DNA of 64,000 bases from contig OX439050.1 in assembly GCA_949317995.1 (NCBI GenBank), forward strand, positions 53,197,777-53,261,776, written 5' to 3'. Position 1 is the stretch's first letter, and each line of letters begins with the position of its first letter. The position numbers were made by a program, and so were the translations under genes. Origin of the DNA: Acholoe squamosa (taxonomy: Eukaryota > Annelida > Polychaeta > Phyllodocida > Polynoidae). The notes beneath the pieces are model-generated. The model was not told where the DNA came from and ran no database searches. It saw only the letters and a list, made by a program, of their open reading frames with translations. This document shows positions 55,705-64,000 of the stretch, in pieces.

Positions 55705-58329
55705 ATGGGGAGACTGAGAGTTTCACCCATACTGCTAACTATGCTGTTATTATATACTATAAAACCACTTACTGCAGGCTATACACCTGTGGTGAGACAA
55801 AACATAGGAGTAGTATTCAAACCTAGCCCTCAACCATTGGTCAATGGACATACAACCACAACACTGTTGTTAGCTATTCCCTACAAGATACCTCGGGCAC
55901 CCGTTACCCAAGGATCCATAAGGGATAGAATACTCCATTTGACCACTCCTACTCTACAAGATCATACCTCTGGCCAAATTATCCAACAAGCTAAGGAGCT
56001 AGACACCTTGCTGGAAATTGCAGACAAGGAGATAAATGAAACACTAGCCTCCATCAAATTGTTCTTATCCAACCCCATAAACACATTGGACAAGGCCAAA
56101 AGAGAGGCCATACTGGGTTTTCTAGCACCCCTGTTTCGCGGTGTGCTAGGTCTAGCCACAGTAGAAGATGTAAACCAAGTAATGGGACAGCTCAAGAACA
56201 TAGATGAAATACTAAGAAAATTTGCTAAACAGGATCAGGAAGCAGCTAATCTCATTGAAAAGATCACAGACAGACAAGATAAGTTTGTCAAAGCATACAT
56301 CCAAGATAAGAAGGTACTGGACAGCACAATCAACACCATAGGTGACACTGTCAACCTGTGGGCCTCTAACATGTCCAGGTCACTTGACTCATATTCAAGG
56401 CACGAGAAAACTCAAAGGGAGAAAATGCAAGTATTAAATGATGCACTAATTATCATAGCAGCAAGAATGAATACAGTTCAATCACTGCAAAGGACAAATG
56501 CAGCCCTGAGGATGCTATCATCAGGGATCCTAACCCCTGATATAGTACCACCCTCAGACCTTGCTAGATACCTAATTGACATTAATAACAAACTTAGGAT
56601 TACACACCCTGGAGCACAAGTCGCAATTAATGACTTAGATTTCTATTATTCACAGAAGCTGACCTCATACACTTACTCAGCTCACCATATATATATTCAT
56701 CTGGACATTATAATTCAATCTACCACCTCAACCTTCAAACTGTACCAAATGATTACATCACCCATGCCTATAGACACACAGGAGACCCCCACCAGAGGAG
56801 TCACCAAACTACAAACCACAACTGAGTTTCTAGCAGTATCTTACGATGAATCATTATTTATCGAATTGGACTCAGCAGATATGCAGGCATGTGAAGGTAC
56901 TACAGTAAAGGTATGCAGAGATGTAAATGGTAGAATCAATAAACACAGGCCTACATGCCCTGTAGCCATTTTTACTAACCAGGCTCAACAGATTAAGGAA
57001 CATTGCAAGTTTACAGTTTCACCACTGCAAGCACCTACCACCCATGCTATTTCCATTTCTGAAGATGAGTATCTGGTCACTACTAATGAACCCCATTACT
57101 TTATCAACTGCCATGGTAAAACGTCTGAAACTCGAAAAGCCCAGTCCTACTCAATCATAGGTGTACCCTGTGGGTGCACGATCAGTGTAGGAGAATTTTC
57201 TCTTCCAAACACAAGGTTGCCCTGTAACTCAACCTTATCATTTCATTACATTCTCGAGACAATTAATTTACCATTCATGGCAGCACTTAACAAAATTTCT
57301 GAAACCAAACCAGATGAAAGAGAGAATCTTCCAAATTTCCCAGTAGTAAACCTTTCTAGAACCTTAGAAAAACTACGGGAAAATCCAATCATGGATGATA
57401 TTACTCAACTAAATTTAGAGCCCTTTGCCAAAACAGTATTAAAAGATGCCTCCAACCTTAATAAGGAAATGGAAACGCGCTACGAGGAATCATACCTACG
57501 TCGAGTTACAGAGCATCCAATCTTCCAAAGCTTAGCACTCATCCTAGGGATATCAGCTCACATTTTTATAGTATACATACTACTCAAATTATACAGACTA
57601 GGAGGGACTGTAGCCTACCTGCCTACAGCCAAAGCATTCAGACTAGTCACCGAGCTGCCCCTACACAAATTGCTCCCAGATAAGAATCCTACCAAATTAA
57701 CCCCTACAGAGGAAACCCACACCCCCTTCCTCACAATTCAGGAAACCCACACCCTGATAATTGCTATATTATTCACCCTGACCATCTACTCAGCCTACAG
57801 AATAATGAAGTACCTTAAGAAATTTGCACAGACACACTGTGGCAAGAAAAATGTGGCCAAGCGCACAAACCCCACAATATATTTTAAAATATATTGTGGA
57901 GACTCAAACTTCGCGCTACCCTTGAGGCCAATACCACATGAATTTGATGAGATTAAATCAGCAGCTGCCCCTACCTATAAGGATATAGTGGTTAAAACCT
58001 TCCCACTACCTAAGGCTATATTTACCTGGAATGGACCAGCAGTTATAACAACACAGAGAGGAGAATTTGCTTATCACCTCCCTCAGGTGATACACCTACC
58101 TTGGCGCACTAGGTTCAGTACTATACCAGCCCTTAAAAACAAAGGACTGTACTACTCCATGCTTCTCCAAAATGATTGTGGCACCAGCCCGGTGACCATG
58201 ACAGCACTGGAAAATACAACAGATATAATTATTGACGAACAACAGGAGGAGACCGCAAGGTCAAACATGCAGACTATTGCTAATTTTCTAAACCACCAGC
58301 CCTCCCCGGTGACTGTGGAAACAGCCTAG
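55705..58329 (+). CDS. env: Env, F-like fusion glycoprotein with C-terminal extension
   Basis: 874 aa from the ATG at 55705 (CACCATGG context). Residues 1-24 form a signal peptide. KAKR at 130-133 is a furin-like site, followed by a hydrophobic, Gly/Phe-rich segment (GFLAPLFRGVLGLA) like the fusion peptide of baculovirus F and errantivirus Env proteins, then long heptad-rich helices (about 150-260), conserved-looking cysteines (about 400-510) and a membrane anchor at 608-627. Those proteins normally end soon after the anchor; this one continues with a second hydrophobic segment (684-700) and about 170 more residues of unknown fold. The frame has no break. Probably made from a spliced mRNA; role inferred as cell entry or intercellular transfer. 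Confidence 0.85.
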   Translation: MGRLRVSPILLTMLLLYTIKPLTAGYTPVVRQNIGVVFKPSPQPLVNGHTTTTLLLAIPYKIPRAPVTQGSIRDRILHLTTPTLQDHTSGQIIQQAKELDTLLEIADKEINETLASIKLFLSNPINTLDKAKREAILGFLAPLFRGVLGLATVEDVNQVMGQLKNIDEILRKFAKQDQEAANLIEKITDRQDKFVKAYIQDKKVLDSTINTIGDTVNLWASNMSRSLDSYSRHEKTQREKMQVLNDALIIIAARMNTVQSLQRTNAALRMLSSGILTPDIVPPSDLARYLIDINNKLRITHPGAQVAINDLDFYYSQKLTSYTYSAHHIYIHLDIIIQSTTSTFKLYQMITSPMPIDTQETPTRGVTKLQTTTEFLAVSYDESLFIELDSADMQACEGTTVKVCRDVNGRINKHRPTCPVAIFTNQAQQIKEHCKFTVSPLQAPTTHAISISEDEYLVTTNEPHYFINCHGKTSETRKAQSYSIIGVPCGCTISVGEFSLPNTRLPCNSTLSFHYILETINLPFMAALNKISETKPDERENLPNFPVVNLSRTLEKLRENPIMDDITQLNLEPFAKTVLKDASNLNKEMETRYEESYLRRVTEHPIFQSLALILGISAHIFIVYILLKLYRLGGTVAYLPTAKAFRLVTELPLHKLLPDKNPTKLTPTEETHTPFLTIQETHTLIIAILFTLTIYSAYRIMKYLKKFAQTHCGKKNVAKRTNPTIYFKIYCGDSNFALPLRPIPHEFDEIKSAAAPTYKDIVVKTFPLPKAIFTWNGPAVITTQRGEFAYHLPQVIHLPWRTRFSTIPALKNKGLYYSMLLQNDCGTSPVTMTALENTTDIIIDEQQEETARSNMQTIANFLNHQPSPVTVETA
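57872..57899. repeat. perfect 28-bp palindrome in env
   Basis: CCACAATATATTTT followed at once by its exact complement, with no loop, within codons 723-732, between the second hydrophobic segment and the C-terminal domain. Confidence 0.95.
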
Positions 58330-58478
58330 ACTGCCCACAGCCTAGGCTGCCCCCAGTCCACCACCAGGAGACAACACATCAGAGACAGTATTCAGAACTT
58401 TTCGGACAATTTGCCGGCCCTGAAAAGGGCCTTTGGGATGGCGGGTTTTTACACCCTAGGTTTCAGTCAGTCGGGATC
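58330..58478. other. gap between convergent env and antisense gene
   Basis: 149 bp between the env stop and the antisense stop. It contains GGCCCT-GAAA-AGGGCC (58416-58431), a six-pair stem closed by a GNRA-type tetraloop. No polyadenylation signal is seen for the antisense transcript here. Confidence 0.6.
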
Positions 58479-58958
58479 CTACCACAGATCCTCGGGTTCA
58501 ACATCAATGGGAGAGTCCGGGGCCGAGTCCGAGCCATACATATGGCCGTGATCCTGCTCCCACTCAGCGAGCCGGGCCTCCAGCATCCCCAGTCCATACT
58601 CAGCAGCCGTGGATGGATTCCCGGATGCCGCAAGATCGAGGAGGGATGCCGCCAACAAATAATCCCATAGCACTCGCTCCCGCGGCCCTAGGTTATAATC
58701 CATGGGCCAGAAACCCATACTGCCCAAGGCCCTAGTCAGAAGGGCCACAGTGGCCCCCCGACGCAAGGCTGAGCCCAGGAAATAATGGCAGGAGTAACTA
58801 CAGACCATCACATCACCATGCTCAATGATCTCTTTGAAATTACTCACTATGTACCCATAATGGATGGTCTGGTTAGACTCAACCAGGGCCCTAGCTGGAC
58901 TCCCCACCTCCATCACCTGGGGGACAGGCAGAGCAAAGAGAGCTTGTAGGTGGGCCAT
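58479..58958 (-). CDS. antisense accessory protein, 159 aa, unknown family
   Basis: The only long frame between env and the 3' LTR, opposite in direction to gag-pol-env. The frame is open for 233 codons from 59180; the ATG at 58958 lies in a near-ideal ACCATGG context, so 159 aa is the likely product. Residues 1-20 are hydrophobic, 33-110 are mixed and probably folded (with CSYSC at 53-57), 98-110 look helical, and 133-158 are strongly acidic (ending in a Glu/Asp-rich tail and Trp). No family is recognised. A TATATAA box on the minus strand lies at 59238-59244. Position and orientation recall the antisense HBZ gene of HTLV-1, an analogy only. A captured host gene is another possibility. Confidence 0.6.
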   Translation of the reverse strand: MAHLQALFALPVPQVMEVGSPARALVESNQTIHYGYIVSNFKEIIEHGDVMVCSYSCHYFLGSALRRGATVALLTRALGSMGFWPMDYNLGPRERVLWDYLLAASLLDLAASGNPSTAAEYGLGMLEARLAEWEQDHGHMYGSDSAPDSPIDVEPEDLW

Positions 58959-59020
58959 GGTACTACAGCAGTGACTTCCAGAGAGGAACTGATGCTCCAA
59001 TACCAGCCACACACTCCTTA

Positions 59021-60776
59021 AATGGACACACACACACCCCCCCCCCCCCCACCCTGAACTGTCCACTGACACCAAGCTAGGCACTGCCACAGACACATGC
59101 CAAAATCTGGCACCTAACACCTCAAGTGCCACCACTGCATGAGCACACCAGGGAGGAGACTCACATCTCACTCCTGACACACCTCCACTGTCAATGAAAT
59201 TATCAAAGTATTAGAAAAAAAAAAAAAAAAAAAAAAATTATATACACAGCCACTTGTTGATGTATAATATGAAAATCTATGGTATTCTCACAAAATCAAT
59301 GATTAAGGCGCGCATATACGCGCAAAATTGCGAAATTGCAAATTACAAATTGTAAAATTGTACAAATCTAACATTAATATACATGAATGCAGGTAGATAA
59401 CTAAGACAGTTTTTGTACCCACTAGCACTTGTATACTATGCCAAGGTTTACTTAAAGTAACACACTTTAGGTATCCAAGAAAATTGTTGGAAAAATGAAT
59501 GAAAAAAAAAAAAATTGTTGAGAAAATTGTTGACATAAAACATGTTTACTTAAGATACTCACCAAATAAATCTCTTTCAGGGACACATACTCAAAAGGCT
59601 AAGGGAAAAGTCAATCAAGCAGCGGCCCACTGCCGAAATTGCCAATTAATACCCATATAGCAAATCAATGAGTAACTCAAAGACAAACAAGCCCATTGTA
59701 CATGAAGTACTTTGTTTTTCCGGCCCTCGGAAAAATTTGTCTCAAATCCCATAAATTGAATAGTGTAATCTAGATTGTACGTTTGTACCCAATTTGCACA
59801 CTAAAATTGTATGTTTGCACACCAGATTGTACGCTTGTACCCAATTTGCACACTAAAATTGTATATTTGCACACCAGATTGTACGCTTGTACCCAATTTG
59901 CACACTAAAATTGTATGTTTGCACACCAGATTGTACGCTTGTACCCAATTTGCACACTAAAATTGTATGTTTGCACACTAGATTGTAAGTTGTATCCAAT
60001 TTACATTTGATTTATATGTTGCACATTATACTGTATGTCTGTACCCAATTCATACACTGAAGTCAGATTTTAAAAAAAAAAAATCAACATTTCTATGTAT
60101 ATCCAAGCTGTACGCAAAATTATATTTGTACATACAGAAACTATCAATTGAACGCAAAATTATACATTGGCATACTAAAATTGCCAAATGCACGCGAAAT
60201 TATATATTTGCACACTAAAATTGCCAAATATACGCGAAAATTATATATTTGCACACTCAAATTGCCAAATGTACGCGAAATTATATATTTGCACACTAAA
60301 ATTGCCAAATATACGCGAAAATTATATATTTGCACACTTAAATTGCCAAATGTACGCAAAAATTATATATTTGCATACTGAAATTGTCAATTGAACGCAA
60401 TTACACGCGAAATTGTAAATTTGCACACTGAAATTGTCATTTATGTTCAATTTGCACGCTAAATTGAATATTAAATGCCAAAATTGCACACTATTTGCCA
60501 AATTGTATGTTGTACATAAAAGATGGAAAATTGTACCCAATATTGATGTTACATAAGCAAATAAGCTATGGTATGGTAAGATATAGAAACTCGGAAATGT
60601 ACTTATACCCAGGAGAAAATTGTTTATACTGACAAAGCTCTACCACAAAAATTGCATTTGAAGCACTCCCCATTACTTCAAATCCTCTTACAAAACAGTA
60701 TATAACTCCAAAATAAGGTATAAATTGTATAAATTGTACATTCCCTCGGCGAAATGACGGAGTTTCGCATTCTTTT
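59021..60776. repeat. AT-rich minisatellite block before the 3' LTR
   Basis: No credible gene. A C run at 59037-59050 and an A run at 59215-59237 are followed by AT-rich sequence built from GCACACTNAAATTG and TACGCGAAATT units. Four 52-bp units occupy 59772-59979 (AGATTGTACGCTTGTACCCA...), and about six 40-41-bp units occupy 60150-60395 (ACGCGAAATTATATATTTGC...), alternating in an 81-bp higher order. Open frames in the second array on both strands reflect the repeat. Confidence 0.9.
59238..59244 (-). promoter_or_regulatory. TATA-like box for the antisense gene
   Basis: TATATAA on the minus strand, about 280 bp upstream of the antisense ATG and next to a long A/T run. Inference. Confidence 0.3.
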
Positions 60777-60789
60777 GGGGGAGAGGGAG
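60777..60789 (+). other. polypurine tract
   Basis: GGGGGAGAGGGAG ends 7 bp before the 3' LTR, the expected place of the plus-strand primer. Confidence 0.85.
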
Positions 60790-60796
60790 TATTCTA

Positions 60797-62140
60797 TGAT
60801 ATACCATTTTATTATTCCACAAATTCTAACATATTTTGTATTAATCAAAGAAATATCTATGAAATTAATACATAGGTTGGTTCTAAGAGCTATAAGAGCG
60901 CTCAAACTTTGTATAAGAGCGTTCATGCCCCACTGCACACCAGCCACAGTCAGTTAGACAGAGTTTATGACATCAAAGGCTCCGACCTAATGGTTCACTG
61001 CACAATATAATAAAAATGAGGGTCTCAGTGTGCGACCTCATGGTTCAATGCACAAATTAATAACTTGTAAGTGAATGCAACCGGCCGTCACGGGTGCCTG
61101 AGCACCGCTGACGCCGTCATGAGTGTCTGAGCACTCTAAGGACTGAACAATGGGTTACATAAGCACGATGCCATAACCTTCCGGTCGCTCTAGCGTCGCT
61201 CCTGAGCGACCTAGGTCAAATATCAAAAATTCTATGGAAAGCCCATAATTAGACGGTCAGAATGAGCCCAAGATCAAGGCGGAACTCCCAGTATTAAGGA
61301 AGTTACGCCATGGAGACTGAATCAACCTCCGAGTAAGCTACAGACAAACCGGCGGGAGTTACGCGCCTATCCAGCGGGCATTATAATCTTGGCACATTCA
61401 GCTCCGCGCATGCCCAAAATGGCGGTTATACAAGCATAAACGGCCGAGATATGAGGGTCTAAAGATGCAGAACCGACCAAGACAATGGGGGCCATAGCGG
61501 CGTCCATGGGGGTCCTTTGTCCCCCTGTGACACTTGAAAGGGTCCCCTCAAACAATTGTAGAGTTAGGCAGATGCTGCTGGCTCCAGTCAGTCTGGAGGT
61601 GCTTTTCCAAGATTTGCTACAAATAGCCTGTCTGCACCTCCAGGAACACACAACACCAAGAACCGCTCTAGAGGTAACATCTCCAGTCATCTCCTGCTAC
61701 CTGCTATACCACTGCACTATGGTGAAACTATGCTAGACAGGCATTGGTTTCCTACCATTAGTGGCCAGAGGCTATCTTCTTCAAGACTTCCACCTGAGGG
61801 TAAAGTTATCCATTATTACATTATTCCTCTAAGCAGCAGGTCAGGAGCTAGGTGTGGGAACCCACCTAGAAGTATGCTGGACACTGTATTATTAATACCT
61901 CACAGGTGGAGTGGAACTGAACATTGTACTTTATAAATTACTGTATGTTTACTGTATGTGCAAACTACCTACATACTACTGTATGATTGATATTTCTTAC
62001 ATGTTGCCTAAAGCTGAATAAACCAGTGACAACTGGAAATAACACTATTTATTATGAGCCTGCTATATTTACTACATACACCACTAGTCATATGATATTT
62101 CTCATATGACAACTTGATCATGCCAATTACTAGTATGACA
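60797..62140 (+). repeat. 3' LTR
   Basis: Same length as the 5' copy with four transitions (61169, 61208, 61324, 61444). Here the third CTGAGC hairpin is intact. The polyadenylation signal used by the element is expected at 62017-62022. Confidence 0.95.
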
Positions 62141-62144
62141 CATC
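62141..62144. other. target-site duplication, right
   Basis: CATC, identical to 46125-46128. Confidence 0.8.
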
Positions 62145-63461
62145 CTACACTATGGGCACCACCTGCCATCCGCTGCCCTCCAACCCTGGAGGATCCATCA
62201 CCCTCCTCACTCAATAACCAAGCCTGATCTTCCCAATACACATTTATACAAGGCCCTTCCACCACCCCAAAAATAAATGAATAAATAACTGTTATGGACC
62301 TCCTCCTCCCAATATATAGAGGATGGGTTAGGAGATGGAAGGTGGCTTAGCGGAGGGGAGGTGGATTTCCATCTGGCCTTCACATATCCTTCATAGTCAC
62401 CAAAGGAAGGGTATAAGTGAGAGGGGTGCGGGTCTGGGAGGTCATACTCAATGGTCAATTTCTCCTGACAGCAGTGTGAAAAACCATATGCTGTGGATGA
62501 GAAGAAGAGGTCGGGCTGGGTGATATGTGAATGCCGGGTGCTTCTCGCCGTGTAGCGGCGCCTGTTTTCGCATTGAAATTGAACTACTCGGCGAGCTTCT
62601 CAATGGGGAATCAGGCCGAGCTGCTCTCGCACAATGACCGCCATATTTGAGCAGTTGACGCGAGCATAATGCGAGGACCGTGAGCTATTGATTGACTCAC
62701 CCCAAAAGACGGCGGCCGTCGACCACCATTGCAACCCTCTTCTCTCAGCCGCCCGGGGCTGGGGAATGGTGGAGGGGGAGGGCACTAGGTAAATTGCCGA
62801 CCACGAGGAGTTGTTTCTGTGGCCAAGGTGCAAGCTCCACAACGGGCGAGGAAGAAAGATGGCGATATGAAAGTTTTTAGTCGAGGGCCGATGATACCAA
62901 ACCTATAACCAAAACAACGCTATTCTAAATATCAAAGTTGTGGCTGTTTCCCGGCAAATATGGAGTATATTTGATGTCTCAAAAGAGGTGGGGTGGGGGG
63001 GAGCTGTAGTTCTGCAATTGATACCTACATGTATCTACCCTTAAAGAGCAAGTGCCACCTCAGTGCCTTGTGCGGCACCTCGGCCGGCTGGTCTGGGCGA
63101 TATTGGGGGACATGAGGATCGACTGGGGTGACGCCAGGCGGCGAGGGGCGGTATTAAGTTTAAGGTATCACAGTGGTGATTCTATGCAGCAGACGGTGGG
63201 TGTCACCTGCTTGTGGTGATAATGAAGACCTCAGGTCGTATTGTGCTTGGAGACCTTTGGGTGGGAGGTGAGGGGGAGGAGTCAGGGATGACTGATGGCT
63301 TCAGAGTGGACCACATCCCACACTGCCAGCAGGGTGTAGGATCATACTGGGATCAACCCTTTAAGGACAGCAAAATACATTATAGTCCAGTAAATTCTTT
63401 CAAAAAGTGTGCATGTTGGTATGAAAGCATGGAATTTGGTCCAGAGGTACTCCAAGATTAA

Positions 63462-63544
<83 letters not shown>

Positions 63545-64000
63545 CATTGAGTGATAGGCACCACAAATTGGCTCTTTCCTAGGCTAGGTTATCCAATGAG
63601 GTATGTCTGTGTGTACATATTGTGTAAAGCGTGTATTATTTAATGCTGTATGGGGGGGGGGGTTGGGAGCATACAAAACACCTTGGAAGGTGTGGTGTGT
63701 GTCTGTGCCATATTGGCTTCTTTCTCAATGATAACCTTGTCTGTAAGACGCCCCCCCCCCCTCACCCCCTGAGCCACAATGCCCCCCACCCCCACCCTGC
63801 CGTCATATGACACATGGTTTACTTCGCAGCGCCCTCTTTGAGGCAGTTGTGGCGTTATCCTGATCCTGAGGTCAAGGTCACTGCAGCCTCGTTATCGGTG
63901 TGGGCACATCACGTGGTTAGGTCGCCATGACGACAGGCGATCCCCACTCTCATTGCCTTGACCCTAGATCTGGCAGAATAGCACCACATAATGATAGAGG
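62145..64000. other. non-coding right flank with a regulatory-looking island
   Basis: No exon recognised. 62530-62880 is dense in motifs (TGATTGAC, GCCATATTTG, GAGCTGCTC at 62618) and CpG-rich, resembling an enhancer or promoter; 63060-63170 is similar. TTAACCC-type repeat boundary ACCCTTTAAGGA is at 63357. TCAAGGTCA lies at 63872-63880. Confidence 0.45.
63464..63541. repeat. (AT)n microsatellite
   Basis: 78 bp of uninterrupted AT dinucleotides. Confidence 0.95.

Larger units (their letters stand above)
46129..62140 (+). mobile_element. complete env-bearing Ty3/Gypsy (errantivirus-like) element
   Basis: A 16,012 bp insertion with 1,344 bp LTRs, TG...CA ends and a CATC duplication on both sides. 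Order: LTR, leader with tandem array, gag, pol (PR-RT-RH-IN, the Ty3/Gypsy order), env, antisense gene, AT-rich minisatellites, polypurine tract, LTR. All three sense frames are intact. The LTRs differ at four transitions and no indel, about 0.3 percent, so insertion is recent. Env-bearing Ty3/Gypsy elements are best known as insect errantiviruses; placement of this one within the group needs a reverse-transcriptase tree. It is unusually long for the family. Confidence 0.95.

Noticed and set aside
60144-60394. Short frames on both strands with IYLHTKIA / CKYIIS-type peptides
   Set aside because: Products of the 40-bp minisatellite.

Overview
The window reads as animal nuclear DNA, most likely from a marine invertebrate. 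It has long gene-free stretches, AT and GA microsatellites, many short inverted-repeat (MITE-like) elements, tRNA-Arg-like SINE heads, CTCF-like, NF-Y-like and CRE-like sites, and one large env-bearing Ty3/Gypsy retroelement. No bacterial gene organisation is present, and I cannot name the species.

The centrepiece is a complete 16,012 bp LTR retroelement at 46129-62140. Its two 1,344 bp LTRs differ at only 4 transitions, run TG to CA, and are flanked by a 4-bp CATC target duplication. Inside, in order, are: a leader with a 20-bp tandem array (47699-48110); gag, with a capsid-type domain but an RGG/Asn-Ser-Gly-Tyr-rich tail instead of a zinc knuckle; an apparent -1 frameshift signal (GGAAAAC, 5-nt spacer, 11-bp perfect hairpin) exactly at the gag stop; pol (protease, RT, RNase H, a roughly 290-residue basic linker, HHCC/DD35E integrase with a GPY/F module); a pol-env gap with a possible small ORF; env, resembling the baculovirus-F/errantivirus fusion protein family and carrying a second hydrophobic segment plus a 170-residue C-terminal extension; a convergent antisense gene of 159 aa with a strong start context; an AT-rich minisatellite block; and a polypurine tract before the 3' LTR. 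All main frames are open, so the copy looks young and possibly functional. The strongest candidate for something undescribed is this element, above all its HBZ-like antisense gene, its zinc-finger-free Gag and its extended Env.

The flanks (1-46128 and 62141-64000) hold no convincing protein-coding exon. They contain: a dispersed palindromic repeat family built around GCATGATGCA and GCGAGTAACTCGCC, often bounded by TTAACCCTTTAA; TIR elements at 8108-9244, 8533-8809, 13025-13553, 24616-24870, 28771-29051, 43559-43724 and 44655-44890; a 51-bp minisatellite at 44936-45475; and islands of regulatory-looking sequence. The 9-mer palindrome GAGC(A/T)GCTC occurs 10 times outside the retroelement, three times within 16 bp of a CTCF-like site. 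This suggests a gene desert with regulatory or insulator function, but nothing here proves conservation.
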